Part shown: in pieces, positions 1 through 12,293 of the stretch
Position numbering within the stretch: position 1 is the stretch's first letter
Layout: every line of letters starts with the position of its first letter
NCBI RefSeq assembly: GCF_001039355.2
Contig: NW_019773925.1
Span: forward strand, 135,817-199,816
Reading direction: 5' to 3'
DNA from: Lingula anatina
Taxonomy: Eukaryota > Brachiopoda > Lingulata > Lingulida > Lingulidae
Length of the DNA: 64,000 bases
Position numbers and translations under genes: made by a program
Notes under the pieces: generated by a model
Databases searched by the model: none
What the model saw: only the letters and a program-made list of their open reading frames with translations
Told to the model about the DNA's origin: nothing

Positions 1-828
1 TTATTAGAAAAAGATGAAGAAATGATGAATTTGAGTAACAAAGCAAAAGACAAATGTGCTCAAATACAGGAGCTACTGGAAAACAAAGACCTTGAGCTGA
101 AAAACATGAAGCTGTTAGTTGAACAAAAATTACAAGAGGCCACAGAAAGCTATAATCATAGAATACAGATTGAAGAGAAAAATATACAACTCGAACAAAT
201 AATTAGGCATCTAGAGGAGAATATCACTACTTTAAAAAGCACATCAGATGCCCAAATAATGCAGCTACAAAATGAAATTCATGATAAAAAAGCTGAGATG
301 ACTGCCAAGGAGATACAGACCAATCAGAAGGTGACAGAAATGGAGAGCGTCTGCCTCGTGAAGGTAACCAAAATGGAGAAATCTCACAAGGAGAGTATGG
401 CCATGCTCCAGGTGGAACTGAAGACAATGAAGGACAACTACACCAGCGCTCAGTCCCAGGTTTCCCAACTACGCAACATCCTGGACACTAAGACCAGAGT
501 TCTGAAGGAGACTGAGGTCAAGGCCAATGAGAGAGTCTCGCACACTGAGGAAAAGTACACTGCCCAACTCTCTAAGCTGGAGACGAACTTTGAAACTCTG
601 AGGGATCGCCATGCCCAGGCCCTCGGTCAGATCAAGACCCTGCAGGTCAGTTTGGAGGCCAGGGGTCAGCAGGTGAAAGAGTCGGAACTGCTGGCCAATC
701 AGAAGCTGTGTGACATGGAGCAGAAGTATGAGGGTGAGTTAAGGACAGAAAAGGAACGCCAGCAACAGAGAGTTGAGGAACTGGAACATGAGATTGAGAT
801 GCTCAAGGCTGACTATGCTAAAACACAG
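1..828 (+). other. NUMA1: NuMA coiled-coil exon (partial, 276 codons visible)
   Basis: Frame 1 is open from the first base to the donor CAG|gtaaaa at 829. The translation is a long amphipathic helix without Pro or Trp, rich in Glu, Lys, Gln and Leu, as expected for the central rod that dimerises NuMA. Internal repetition is visible: N-Q/E-K/R-V/L cores (TNQKV, ANERV, ANQKL) recur with spacings of 68 and 57 residues, each followed by an E-x-K(Y) stretch. Read-through past the donor adds a short intronic extension and stops at 901..903; that extension is not likely to be real protein. The exon probably continues to the left, as the giant coiled-coil exon does in vertebrate NUMA1. Confidence 0.85.
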
Positions 829-1613
829 GTAAAAATTTCCATTTCATCTTTTAATGCTCAATCTGGTAAAAAAGAGAATGACTGCAACTTGCATGTCATG
901 TAGTCATGCTTGGAAGTTGCATGTTTATAGAGTAATGAAGCCTGTCTCTTTAAAAATCTTTAAACGCTGTATATTTATAGAGCCTTTGGTGCGGCAAATT
1001 GGTCTGTTGCGATTTTTGTAGTCAAATCTTTATCCCTTGTCACATTTTGGGGATTTTTTAAAAGGTCTTCATTCATGTTTGATTTGACAAGTGCTAATAC
1101 TGTGTTTTAGGACCAGCTTCTGAATGATGCTGATGACAAGGTGCTGAGATATGAAGAGGAACTGGAAGCATATAAACACAGGGTATGTTAATAGCCGCCT
1201 GTGACAACCTTTATCCTGTAATGACAAAAATGATTCTATTTTTTGAGAATTCAGGTGAAATATGATACAAAACTCTATTAATTTTTTGAATTTATGAATA
1301 TTTAGGAATTTATAAGATTTTTCTTTTTCCAGGTTGTAATAGCTGAAAATGAGGTGACTTTGTCACAAGGAAAATGCAAAACTTTGGAAAGGGAATTAGA
1401 AGTAAGTAAAATGTTAGGCTGTTTAAGTTAAACCATGTTTAAGCTGAGATTTGAAATGTGAAATGGATGGAAAGCTAACCTTGCTCTGCTCTGTGTACAT
1501 GCATGCAAAAAAATAGATAAAAGTATGCCTAGAGCATTTACAGTTCCTAAATCCCTTCTTGATTCCAAGAAGCTGCTTGGATAAGCGTATGTATTTGTGC
1601 ATGTAAAAAAAAG

Positions 1614-1645
<32 letters not shown>

Positions 1646-2453
1646 TGCGTGTGTGTCCTCTGCACATGAAGACTGCCAGCACCAAATGGAATATTAAGGC
1701 AATGTTAGTGGGTGGGCAAGTGGTTTTACTGGAATGACGTGAATATTCCATGTATTCCAGCGTGTTACCAGGAAAGAGGGGAAGCTGATAACAGACCAGC
1801 AGGCACAGCTGTCCCAGGCCTTTGCCATGAGCAAAACTCTTCAGTCACGACTGCAGCAGCTTGAACAGGAGCACCTTGCCACCAGACAGAAGCTAGCCAG
1901 TGAAGTATGTGTTATAACAGCTGACAGATTGAAATAACGGCTTGGGGTGGGCTAGCGGTTTACTGGGGTGGAATTCTGCCTCGTCTCAGCAAATTTTCTC
2001 CTGGGGTGTACAGGTTACACAGTACTCTTAGTTACCATACGCTGATGCTCTAGTCAAAGTAAAGCTTGTTACTAAAAGAGGGGTGCATAGAACTCTGTGA
2101 ATCATTCTTTGCGAAAATAAAAAAATGTGAGAGAGGAAGTTGAATTACATATTAACCAGCAAATAACACAGAAAACAAAATTCATGAACCAAAATTCAGA
2201 ACTGAATGTTTTAAAAATACTGTTTTCCTTTCCACACATTTAGTGGTCTGTGTTTTATTTTGGAACTCATCTTGGTCTTTATCGTATATTGTTTATTTTA
2301 CCCCTTTTGCTTTTATCAAACTTTAAGAGGTTTGTGCTTTATTCATTTTTGAACTCATTTAGTCTCATTGTATATCCTTTATTATGTGTTAATGTTTTAA
2401 TTTGTAATTTTTATTCTAATCCACTTTATGTACAACTTCAGCCTTTTATTTGC

Positions 2454-2493
<40 letters not shown>

Positions 2494-4232
2494 GTGTGGA
2501 TTCAGGGGAAAGGAGGGTTAATAATTTTTTTATAGTATTATCTATTCCCACTTTTTGATTTATTTTGGAATTATAGTTAAATGAATAAGTATATCTATGT
2601 GCATATGCTAAATATGAGGATATTTGATTAAAAATCCTTTGAATTTTATCTATAGGTTTGCTAGGTAACAGAAGATTCAGTAACGAGAAAAAGAGTTCTT
2701 ACATCCGATAATTGGAATATTGCCTTTCTCAAATAAATTATATATCATGCTTTTTTGGTACATCTTCAATTTTCAACTTTAGGAGAGAAGATGCAGGGAA
2801 GTTGTAGAAGAAAATGAGAGGCTGTCAGCTGCTCAACGGAGACAGAAAGAAGATGGAACTGTGATGAAGAGACTAAGTAAGACATGAGTAATGGGGGGGG
2901 GGATAATGGGGGAATGTGATTAGTAAAAAATCAGTCATGAAAATGAATAAACATACTTAGCATTTGCAAGAATATAGCAGGCTGACTAATGACTGCTGCT
3001 TTAATGTTCTGTTCTAAAGAATATAAAATTCATGTTTTGAACAATGAAAGGTTTAGATCAGATAAGAGTCATTATCAGAACCCCCACTCCCCTTTTCCCT
3101 GTCATCAATTATATTCTCATTTTTCTAGCCATGCAGGTGAAGTCGCTAGAGGCTCAGCTGGCACTTGCTGATACCCAGCTACGAGAATACCAGGAGAAAA
3201 AAGACCAGTCCACAGTTAGTAGGGAGAGCACACTCAGGACGGAAACCACCTTAAATGAAAGCATGGGTAAGGGATTCAATCTTAGTCTGTGTAAAGGAAA
3301 AGAATTAGTGTGTTAGAAAATGCTAGAAAATCACATTTTGAGACTCAAATTTTTCACGTTTTTTTGTGCATCAGTTATTGCATTGTGTCACTATTCTTTG
3401 GAATAGATTTGCAATTGGCATATCATATTTTCTACTTTGACATAGATTATATGTTCTTGTGACTTTCCTGTTTTTGTAAGGTTTTGTAATAAAGCCACAA
3501 AATTTTTGAGGCTAATTTACAGACGAGGAAATTAGATTTTTTTATATTACATTATGGTTTCATTAAATTTTCCGTTCTTCAATGTACACAGTATGATAAA
3601 AGGACTGCAATTTGAAATATGATTTGGAACTGTTTTAACAGTGTTAGGTGGTGCATATTTTTATTAGCTTAATATTTAATTTAAGTTTAAAATTTAATTG
3701 TCCAGATTGTCTTGATGATTCCCTGGAGGAGAGGAAGCCTCTGTCCCTAGAGGACTTAAGAACTGGATCTAGTGGTGAAGACAGACACAGGTGAGACTAG
3801 AACACACCTGTATCATGTGTTTGGTTCACTTCATAAGCATATCAGACATGCAACTATGTATCTGTATATTATATGAATAGGAGAAAATGTATCAAAACAT
3901 ATATAATCACTTGATATTTTGTGTTGAATAGGTAAAATTAAGTTAATAAAGAAAGCTGTTTTGATTTAATTAATTGTTTTAATTTTCAATTCTTGCATGT
4001 TGTATGATATGCATTATATATTATCTCACAGCGTTTATCATGCACCATTTTTGTACCTTTTTTTAAAGCTATGACAGCACCCAGGGATCCAGCTTTACCT
4101 CTATGGACCACAGTTTCAAGCACCCGATGTCCCTGAGAAGCAGTCACCCAACCAAGCGCCACAGCACCACCAGCTCTGCCTTGGGTCCAACACAGACTAC
4201 AGCACGTATGTGGACAGCAAACTCTCTCCCTC

Positions 4233-4275
<43 letters not shown>

Positions 4276-7200
4276 TTCATTTTAAACTTTAATTTGGAAA
4301 AAAAGTAATCATGTATATGTACACCATATTATTAAGTATAAATCCCCAATATTCACACACACACGTTTGCACATGTGCGCATGCACGCACGCACGTTTAC
4401 CATCACTGCCTCTAATTCCAGTAGGTGCTGGCAGTCTGTTTGCGTGTGCAGAGGAGCCAGTGGATATGGGTTTTGACTGGGACAGCCTGAGTGAGCTCCA
4501 GAGGAGGAACACACTGTGTCTGCCTCACCTGAGGTCTGCCTACCCCCTGATGCAGCAGCCCAGCGATCTCAGTGAAGACATGATGAGGTCTGGAAGGGCA
4601 TCCGCCTCTATGGTTGGGTAGGTTTTTTCTTTATATTTAATATGGTTTTTCTTTATATTTAATAATAATATGAGCAGGTGGGAGGTTTTCTGTTTTCTCT
4701 GTTTGAGTTTTAGGCTTTCTTTTATGTCTGGATATGTATATATATGTATGAAATTTAATTAAAATAATGATATTTATTTAAAGTCTAAAATCCCTAAATG
4801 TTCAGTAGACTTTACAGTGATATAATACTAAAATATTGTAGTATTAAGAACAAGCTTTAAAACCATAGTTAAGACAAATTAAAGGGTACACTTCAAATTA
4901 CATTAATAGTTTTACACTTAAAACAACTTCAGCTGTTAAATTTCCTTGTAAAAAAAAAGATGTAAAAACCATAGTTAAGACATTAGATAAAAGGGTAATT
5001 TTTCAGTGACATTAATTGTTTACACCTAGAACAATTTCATTTATAAAATTTCTGAAAAATATATGCTTTGAGTTCTTTTTTAAAAACCATCTTTTGACAC
5101 TATTTGGGTAAACTGAGAGGCAGTGTGTTCTATTCCACTGGAGCCGATACCATAAAAGTCTTGTCATCATAGGTTTTCAGTCTTGTTTTAAAAGCAAATG
5201 ATCAGGTGAATGGAAGTTGTAACTGACAGGCAGGAAAAAAAAAAACGGGTTCACAAAGATAAGATGGAGGAAAGCCATAGAAGCACGAATGTGCGTAGGA
5301 TAAAAGCTTAAGAGAATATGTGCTCAGATGGTCAGCCAGTGTTACTCTATTAAGATAATGGCTATTTGATGATCACCAGGTGAGAGATTTGCCTGACCGT
5401 AAATAAAGTCAACAGATAAACACAGATATTTTTAGCACTAGGACATGCTTTGACCACACTTCCTCCAATTCTCATGCTGATATTCTCAGCTTACTTTCTA
5501 TTGTATGGCTGAATTGTGACAAGAAGCTCAGTTTTGTAATCATTAATTATTTCAGGTACAATATAATAAGAGTTCCTCACATTTTAAGCAAATTGCTTAA
5601 TTGAGAAGAAATATTGTATGGGAACTCTTTAGGCACACATGAGTGTGAGCACACATGCATGCACACAAACACACACACTAATTGTTTAAAGATCTCAATT
5701 TGTTACGGAATGGTAACCATTATTGTCTAATGGAGGAATGAAAATTATGATTATGCTTTTGATAATAATAAAAAAAAACAAACTAATCCCGCCTAATCAA
5801 ATTTTCCTAAAAAAAGCTTTTTTCTGCTACTAGCTAATCATTGGTCAACCTGTCCTTTTATGCCATTTCTAGTTAAATAATTTTGTTCAAAATAACTGGC
5901 TAGTCACATGGATCATTTGAGTAGATTTATCAGTTTAATGTCTGAACTGGGAAAACTAAGTATCTTTGCTCTTTGTACTTTTCCAGTGATGGACTGCAGA
6001 GAAGTCTCGGAGCTAGTAACACAAGAAAGAGGCATTCTGGGGACAGAGATAACGCCAGTGATCTGAAGAAGGTACGTTTGAGGAGATTTCAAAATTTCAG
6101 TTTAACTACAACTTTGCATGCCCTAGGTTTCATAGGCTTCATAGTATACATCTTCTTAACATAATGTGCTAACCCCCATGGAAAACACTGTGGCAATGTG
6201 TGTCACCATCCTCTGCACATGCAAACAGACTGCCAGCACCTACTGGAATATAAATGCGAAATTCAGGGTGGCCATGTCAAACGTGATGAACATGGATGCT
6301 AAGTGGTGACTAGTCTTGTCGTTATAATGCAGCAGGAAAATATGCTTTGCTTATCAGATACAGATTTGTTACAGTGGATAAAGATGGTGCCCTTTGCAGC
6401 TTATAGCTTAGGGTCTCACCAGCTGTCTAATACTGAATAAATGTATATCTGTTGTGGTTAAAGGTTGTCCAGACCCTAGTATTTCTTATTTATTCTTTTA
6501 GTATAAATTGAACCTATGTTTTCGTACCCAGTTTGAGTAGCCAAAAGAAATAAAAAGATAATGATTCTGCACCCTGTATGGTTCATGAAACACATAATTT
6601 TATTGCTTTGCAAAACAGCAGTACATTAATAGCAGATGAAATTAAGTGGTTGTTCCAGCTGTCCTTGCAACCATTTTCTCTTTGATTCCAGAAAACAAAT
6701 AATGTAAGGGTAACGGGTAGAGGCATTATTCATTATAAATACTGCTGGATTAGTAAGTACAGCCAGATGTTATTTTGTTTCCAGAAAAAGCCCTCAAAAC
6801 CCTCTACCCCAGGGGTGTCAGACAGAGGAAAGAACACCCCCAGGAGAAAGTCCACTTCCCCCAGGGCACCTGCTAGGACCCCAAGGATCAGTAGACACTG
6901 CCAGGAAAACAAAACACCAAAGGTAGGAATTGTCCCCTTTTTTTCATAAAAAACAATGTTAAATCCTATTATATATCAGCTTAAACCTATGTACATGGGT
7001 GAAAGTTTTTGGGATTATGCCTGATTTCAGAATTTTCAGACTTCATTTTGATTGTTATCTCATATGGTCTAAATTTGATGAGAAATTGCAAGGTACATTC
7101 ACAGGATTTTCAGTTTTTACAACTTTCACCACTTTCCTGTAGTATTAAAGGTACATATGAACCAAGCATTGGTGGAGCATGGATTCCCAGTAACACATAT

Positions 7201-10200
7201 AAACCACTTCTACTAGTTTCTTAAACGACTCAAATAAAGCCGACATTCCAAAGGATAAACTGAATAAATCAGCCATAAAAGAGCTTTAGACAGCTCCTTT
7301 CTTTAATTTTTGGTCAATATTTTAACCTACATATGTGACCTTCTTTTCTGCCCCATGTATGTACAGCATAGAAAGCTAGCAGAAAAATCTGTTCAAATAT
7401 CTTTTTTCGGGTAACTTTAAACAGTGTCTTTTGGTAATTCTCCTAGTTACACTACTTGAAACTATATGCGGGCATTTGGTTGGTTTTTGTGACAAAAAAT
7501 TGACTTCATATGCATCTTTAAGAGAATTGTTTGTTAAATTGGTTCAGAAACATGGCTTAATTTTTGTTTATAACAGCAATTTGGCAAATTTCCCCAAATT
7601 GCTTAAAGAAACCACTTTGGTTACCAAATTGGTATAAACAGGATAGATGTAATTATAGTAATGGTCTTGGTTAACTGGTGCTTCCCATGGTTTGGAGAAA
7701 AAATGGAAAATTGTCCATTGATATTTGAAAAATCATGTTTTTTTTCAGCTAAAGAGACAAATGGGGGCAGTGGCATTCAACATTGGGTTTTCTCCTATGA
7801 GAGCTCCAGAGAGAAGAAGAGGAAAGATGAAAACCTCCCAAAGCACTTCCACTTCCACTGGAATTCTCTCAGGCTCCCAGGTAAAAAAATAATATTGATG
7901 ATAATTAAGACATTTTGATAAATGCTAGCATATTATTTCTCTGTCAGTGGAGCAGGTTATAAGGTCAAGCTGTCCCACTGCATTTTCCTCGAACAAGCCA
8001 TGCAAATGACAGCTGGATGGCTAACTCGCCAAATCCTAGGATTGTGTTACTGTTGCAGTAGCAGTTTTTAAGTGTATATTTTATTACCAAGTAAGTTTGT
8101 ATGTTATTGTGATATAATCAGATTTTTCTCAGCTTCTCTACCTGAAGCAAGTTAGTAACATATAGCAACATACAATTAGCAACATATGAGTATAATTAAT
8201 TTTGAAGTGATACTTTTTCTTAAAATATAAACTTTATGGGCGTCCAAATTATTTTGCCTTATTTTGAATTAGGGTAGTTTTGTTAGGAAACCTGAAAGAA
8301 ATTAGAAAGGGAAAGAGAAACCTATGCATCTACCATTTGTGCCAGTTTTTCAAATTGGAGGTTTATTTTGAGCTCCTGCTGAAACTTGAGTGCCATATCT
8401 AAGTCACTGTGTTACAAGGCAGGTTTTGTGTTACTTAAAAATGTATGTTGTATGTTGCCCTTCAATTATTATATTTTGAGTCATTTGGATAATTTATAAA
8501 ATACTGTTATAATTGTGGATCATGGACATGGCCCTTCAAAAGTTTTGGTAACTGAATTTTTTTCATTTTATAGTATAATGTTGGAGAATGTAAGGAGGAT
8601 ATTTTACATTTTCCAGTTGACCACAGCATTCCTAACATATGGGCCTCCTATATTCTCTCCCCCATAGATTACTTGTATCTGTTCAATTAGCTGGTCTAGA
8701 GAATGACCCTGCCAAGAATTATTTCTTTAAGCCTACGTTAAGGACCACAGTTTTGATCTCTCCTGAAAATGAAGCTTGTGATAAATGTGTTTTTGATGGT
8801 GGTGGGATGCTTGTATGGGAGCCACAAATCACGACCAGCATGAAAATGATACTTATAGTTTTCTATAAACAAATGTTGTCTCATAAATTTTCGTTTTACA
8901 GCAATAATGGTAACTTTTGGGGTCAAATGTTGTTTTTCCATGTGATGAGGCAAAAAAAAAAAAAAAAAAGAGAGAGAGAGAGAGAGAGAAATATCATGAA
9001 AAGTACCATTAAGAGAAAGAAACAATTGACCTTCTCAACCTAAAAAAATAATAAAAATAAAATAAAACGAATGTACTTCATTGATAAGATTTGTCTTATG
9101 AGGTGGTATTGATGTTGCTGTTTTCACTTAAATCAAAAGAAAATTAGTAAGAAGTGATGGGAATGATATATGTTAGGTGGCAGTGTTACAGCTTAAATCA
9201 TGTTGTAATAATTAGACAGGATATGGTTAGTTATGGCGTGTGTAAAAAGTAGTTCTTAGCTCACCTGTCTGGATCAAAAAGGGCACTTTGTTGCCTCATT
9301 TCATGAGATTCTGTGAGACAGGAATCATGTTTTATTGACTTTTCTACCAGGTAGAACCTTAACTGAAGGGGGGAAAAAAGCCAAGATGTTATGTTCCATT
9401 AATATGTTGTAAGATGTACTTTTTCTTTATGGCTGCATTGCACACATTTGCTCCCTGAAGGATCCTGAACCCAGTACTACATTTAAATCTATTTTATCAG
9501 AATGAGATGTATTGAAGCACATGCCAGTACATATGATCATGGAGCTTTTGGATTACTTTTTTTACCACATATATGTTATATTTTACTCGAGCCTCTCTAG
9601 GTATATAGAAATGAGCTGTGGATTCATTAAATATTTCACACTTTTATACCAGACTGGATTGGTGAAAATGTACAGAGATGAATAATAACACATGTATATA
9701 TATATACTGGGATATCAGTTACTCAAATTGCCCAAGTTTCTAGTGTAATCATTTATCAACATGTTGTGTGGAAGAATATGAAAAAAATAGAGATATATTT
9801 TGAACCAAGAAGAAACCAAGCCATGCACCATCCATCTTTCCTCATTCTACTCAGGACATGATGTTGGAGGGGGGGGGGGGGGGTCTACTGAATCAACTAA
9901 AAAATTAACCACCCTTTTATCGTTAAAGGAGAGCATTTTCAAGAATAGGCTTACCCTCTTCCAAGAACGACATTGAACTCTGTTTTGGCAAGTTGCCATG
10001 GATGCTAACGTGTCACTGTTAATCAACAATACTTTGTTATTGCTTCTTCATCATTGCTTAATGGGGGTTTTGTTGACATAATTTTATATTTGTAGATTGT
10101 AAGTACATTTCTGTATTCTGGTTAATAATTTTTGCTGATAGCGCTGTTGTTATTTTAAATCTGTAGTGGTAGTAAGAATTTGCAAATTTTTTTCTCAGTT

Positions 10201-11911
10201 GAAATGTACAGAGGGCAGAAATTTTTAATTTGTACATGTAACAAAAGATTAAGTCTTAGATACTGATAGGTAGTCCTGCTGTAGTGTATTCTGTTCAACT
10301 GATCATGTGGGTTAGTTTGGTTTTGCAAATATTTACAGGTGCCAGCATAAAAGGAAGCTTTTACCTGACGTCAGTATATCTGTCGTCTTTTAATTAAATT
10401 GAAAATAATAGGAATTCTCCATCTAAATGGCATAATATAATATGTTATTTCCTGACATAACATATTTTTCATTATGTAGCACAGCTGCTTCCTTTGAACA
10501 TGCGTCATAGAAGTAATCCCAAGATATGTTATTGCTCCTTTAGTACAAGTAATAGTATAATGAAGGGATTACATTACCAAAAAAAATAAAAAACAGAGGT
10601 TACAAAGATTTAAGCGATTTTTATTTGTTCAAAGTATGACAGTAATATAAGTGTGCCTGAAAAAAAATTTAAGCATCAAGCACCAGAAATAACTGACAAA
10701 AAAAAAAGAAGTTTTGGGAGTTGCCTCCCCCCCCTCTCTCTCTCTCTCATCATGGTCTCTTTTAGCAAAAAACTAAGGAAAAGATTTGAAAAATTAAAAT
10801 ACGTTATGCTAAGAGGGTGGTGAGTTTAAAATTAACTGATCATTATGATTATTTGGAATAAGCATGAAATGACCTTCACCTGACTGTAAAAAATAGGCAG
10901 ATTTTAGTTCAAATCATCAGACTGATTTTCTAAAAAAAAAATAATAATAACCTACCAGTTCATTGCAGCCTTTATGTCATGGCTTGTCAATTTAGCATGT
11001 CACGACCAGATATCATAAATTGTCTTGGTGTACAAGAATATAAATTTTAAACAGGTCTCGGATGCCATTTGTGGAACTGACGGAGGGCTTTATTATCTTA
11101 AGGTTCATTCCCATTGAAATTATCTGTCTACATAGACATAGATCGATCCAACTCTGATGAATGCATTCAGATTTATGTATACTGACAGTCAATCAAAACG
11201 CATCATTTATTTATCAAATAATATTTTAAGTTCCTTTGGCACAGTAAGAAAATAACAGTTTTCGTTTGAAATATGTGAAATATGAAATAGCGATCAGCCC
11301 ACTCTCTTATTAGACCAAACAAGTGCATTTGTACTTGTTTATATGGTTGGAATCGATTCTCGGTAAAAAAAAAGTACAAGAAAGTTTTCTGATGCGTTTT
11401 CATTGACTGTCAGTATATTAACATGCCTCCTCTCGTTTCCAATGCACATGTATAATTACCAGCTTTTTTTTTTTGGCACAATACATGACAATACAAAAAC
11501 AAACAGACACTCGCTCACACACTCACACATAAGAGATGTTATGCTATATAACACTTTTTAGCTAATTACATCGTCGTACGCTAAATTACGCTAATTACCA
11601 TTTTTTTTGTATTCTACTCAATGCCAGTAAGAAGTGTGTTAATCTCTTTATTTGATTACATTTAGTGAGAGCCCCTGCGGAGTTGGATCCATCTTTGTTG
11701 AGCGATAGTTTTATACGGAAAGAACCCTTAGGCACTAAAAAAAATTGTGGTTATGTACACAAAGATTGAATTTCAAGCTTGATTACATGAAATTTACCTC
11801 TAGTTCTGAAATGTTCATAGTTATTTTATACAGCTGTTTTTGAAATAACATTTTCCATTTTTTTTTTTTAATTTTCAGATGAAAAGGAAGCCTCTTGGAA
11901 ACCACAACTAG
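1..11911 (+). CDS. NUMA1: NuMA-like nuclear mitotic apparatus protein, 3' part (multi-exon, 5' end outside window)
   Basis: Seen: exons 1..828 (open at the left edge), 1111..1182, 1333..1401, 1761..1904, 2783..2876, 3129..3266, 3706..3790, 4069..4205, 4422..4617, 5987..6071, 6785..6922, 7749..7880 and, less surely, 11879..11911 ending in TAG. All have ag/gt borders and compatible phases, giving about 716 residues. The first ~390 residues are continuous coiled coil; the rest is a disordered Ser/Thr/Pro and Lys/Arg-rich tail. Two tail segments match vertebrate NuMA in order: FDWDSLSELQRRN..CLPHLRSAYPL (human DDWNRIAELQQRN..CPPHLKTCYPL) followed by GRASASM (human RRASM), then QMGAVAFNIGFSPMR (human SMAFSILNTPKK). 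Family knowledge: NuMA bridges LGN/GPSM2 to dynein at the cortex, binds microtubules and focuses spindle poles; in interphase it is nuclear. The N-terminal dynein-binding part must lie left of the window. The orthology is firm; the last exon is not. Confidence 0.9.
1613..1656. repeat. (GT)n/(GTGC)n microsatellite in a NuMA intron
   Basis: Alternating purine-pyrimidine GT and GCGT units. Its reverse strand gives spurious His/Thr/Ala/Arg-rich frames. Confidence 0.9.
2458..2493. repeat. (TTA)n microsatellite
   Basis: About twelve TTA units in an intron. Confidence 0.9.
4235..4268. repeat. (CT)n microsatellite after a NuMA donor
   Basis: The CT-rich run starts 30 bases past the donor at 4206. 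Confidence 0.9.
4422..4617 (+). other. NUMA1: NuMA exon carrying the LGN/GPSM2-binding segment
   Basis: The acceptor is ctaattccag|TAGGTG and the donor GTTGG|gtaggt; the exon enters with two bases of a split codon and leaves after two. It encodes an acidic lead (CAEEPVDMG), then FDWDSLSELQRRNTLCLPHL and RSAYPLMQQPSDLSEDMM. Vertebrate NuMA uses the corresponding EPEQLDDWNRIAELQQRN..CPPHLKTCYPLESR stretch to dock into the TPR groove of LGN. The Trp, the ELQ-RN core, the PHL and the YPL are all kept. This is the best single piece of evidence for the identity of the gene, and it predicts that a Pins/LGN partnership is retained in this animal. Confidence 0.88.
4859..5055. repeat. Diverged tandem duplication, unit about 107 bp
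   Basis: Both units start with aaaccatagttaagaca (4859 and 4966) and share a following (a)aagggta..cattaat..tttacac..aacaa..ttca order. Intronic and non-coding. Confidence 0.6.
7749..7880 (+). other. NUMA1: NuMA tail exon with AFNIGFSP segment
   Basis: The acceptor tttttttttcag|CTA is strong and the donor CAG|gtaaaa clear; both borders are phase 0 and the exon is 44 codons long. In the joined frame it encodes LKRQMGAVAFNIGFSPMR, a basic run (ERRRGK) and a Ser/Thr cluster. The first part corresponds to the AFSILNTPKK segment of vertebrate NuMA, in the C-terminal microtubule/nuclear-import region. A longer open frame through this stretch in another reading frame is a shadow: it does not join the neighbouring exons. 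Confidence 0.8.
8952..8989. repeat. A18 followed by (GA)10
   Basis: Simple repeat in the last NuMA intron; it creates a false Lys/Arg/Glu-rich frame on the plus strand. Confidence 0.9.
11178..11417. mobile_element. Small fold-back (MITE-like) element with 28-bp inverted ends
   Basis: The left end, TATACTGACAGTCAATCAAA plus ACGCATCA (11178..11205), is mirrored by 11390..11417 with one or two mismatches. The element is 240 bp long, non-coding, and lies in the last NuMA intron. No target duplication was obvious. Confidence 0.6.
11879..11911 (+). other. NUMA1: Candidate terminal coding exon of NuMA (MKRKPLGNHN stop)
   Basis: A long pyrimidine tract (11851..11877) ends in ttttcag and is followed in phase 0 by ten codons, MKRKPLGNHN, and TAG. 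It joins the phase-0 donor at 7881 and would give a short basic C-terminus. A rival acceptor with an equally strong CT-rich tract lies at 10765 and would instead add QKTKEKI and TGA at 10787..10789. Retaining the intron would add VKK and a stop. Which end is used cannot be decided from sequence alone. Confidence 0.5.
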
Positions 11912-12293
11912 AAATAGAGCTTCATCTCCTGATGACATCTGTGGTTTAGAGGGAACTGTTATCAAAATGAAAACCAGTTGGTCATGATTAATCATCATCA
12001 CATCATGTTGAAGAATAATAGGAAATTGGAAAACTAAATCAGAAATTTTGAATTAAGAAAGAAGAAACAGAAAGCTGCCCTCGCCAGTTTGCTATAACAC
12101 AGCTTTATAACTAATCATACAGTTATGGTTGTCCATGAAACATACGGAGCCGCAGTGTAGAATGCATCAATTAGAACAAGAATCCATTTTCATTCTTGAC
12201 AGAATTGCTGTGGAAGTTCATGAGAAAGGTGGTTTATGCTTTATTAGCCTTCTCTGTTGCCATTCCTGACATTTATGAAAGTTGGCCCCAGGT

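Larger units (their letters stand above)
7881..11878 (+). other. Last NuMA intron (4 kb), non-coding
   Basis: I see no convincing exon inside apart from the alternative acceptor at 10766. The interval holds an A18-(GA)10 tract (8952..8989), a G-run (~9871..9883), a perfect CRE octamer TGACGTCA at 10366..10373, a C/CT run just before 10750, and a small fold-back element at 11178..11417. Open frames here are short and end in low-complexity sequence. Confidence 0.6.

Noticed and set aside
227-468. Minus-strand frames of about 66 codons opposite the NuMA coiled-coil exon
   Set aside because: They mirror the GC-richer coding exon and have no domain or splice support.
1423-1751. Minus-strand frames with His/Thr/Ala/Arg runs
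   Set aside because: Driven by the GT/GTGC microsatellite in an intron.
2250-2558. 102-codon plus-strand Leu/Phe-rich frame that looks like a membrane protein
   Set aside because: Lies in a T-rich NuMA intron and includes the TTA microsatellite; hydrophobicity is a composition effect.
5090-5300. Sequence reminiscent of a widespread interspersed repeat (gttctattccactggagcc...)
   Set aside because: The resemblance is from memory only and no boundary or second copy could be found in the window.
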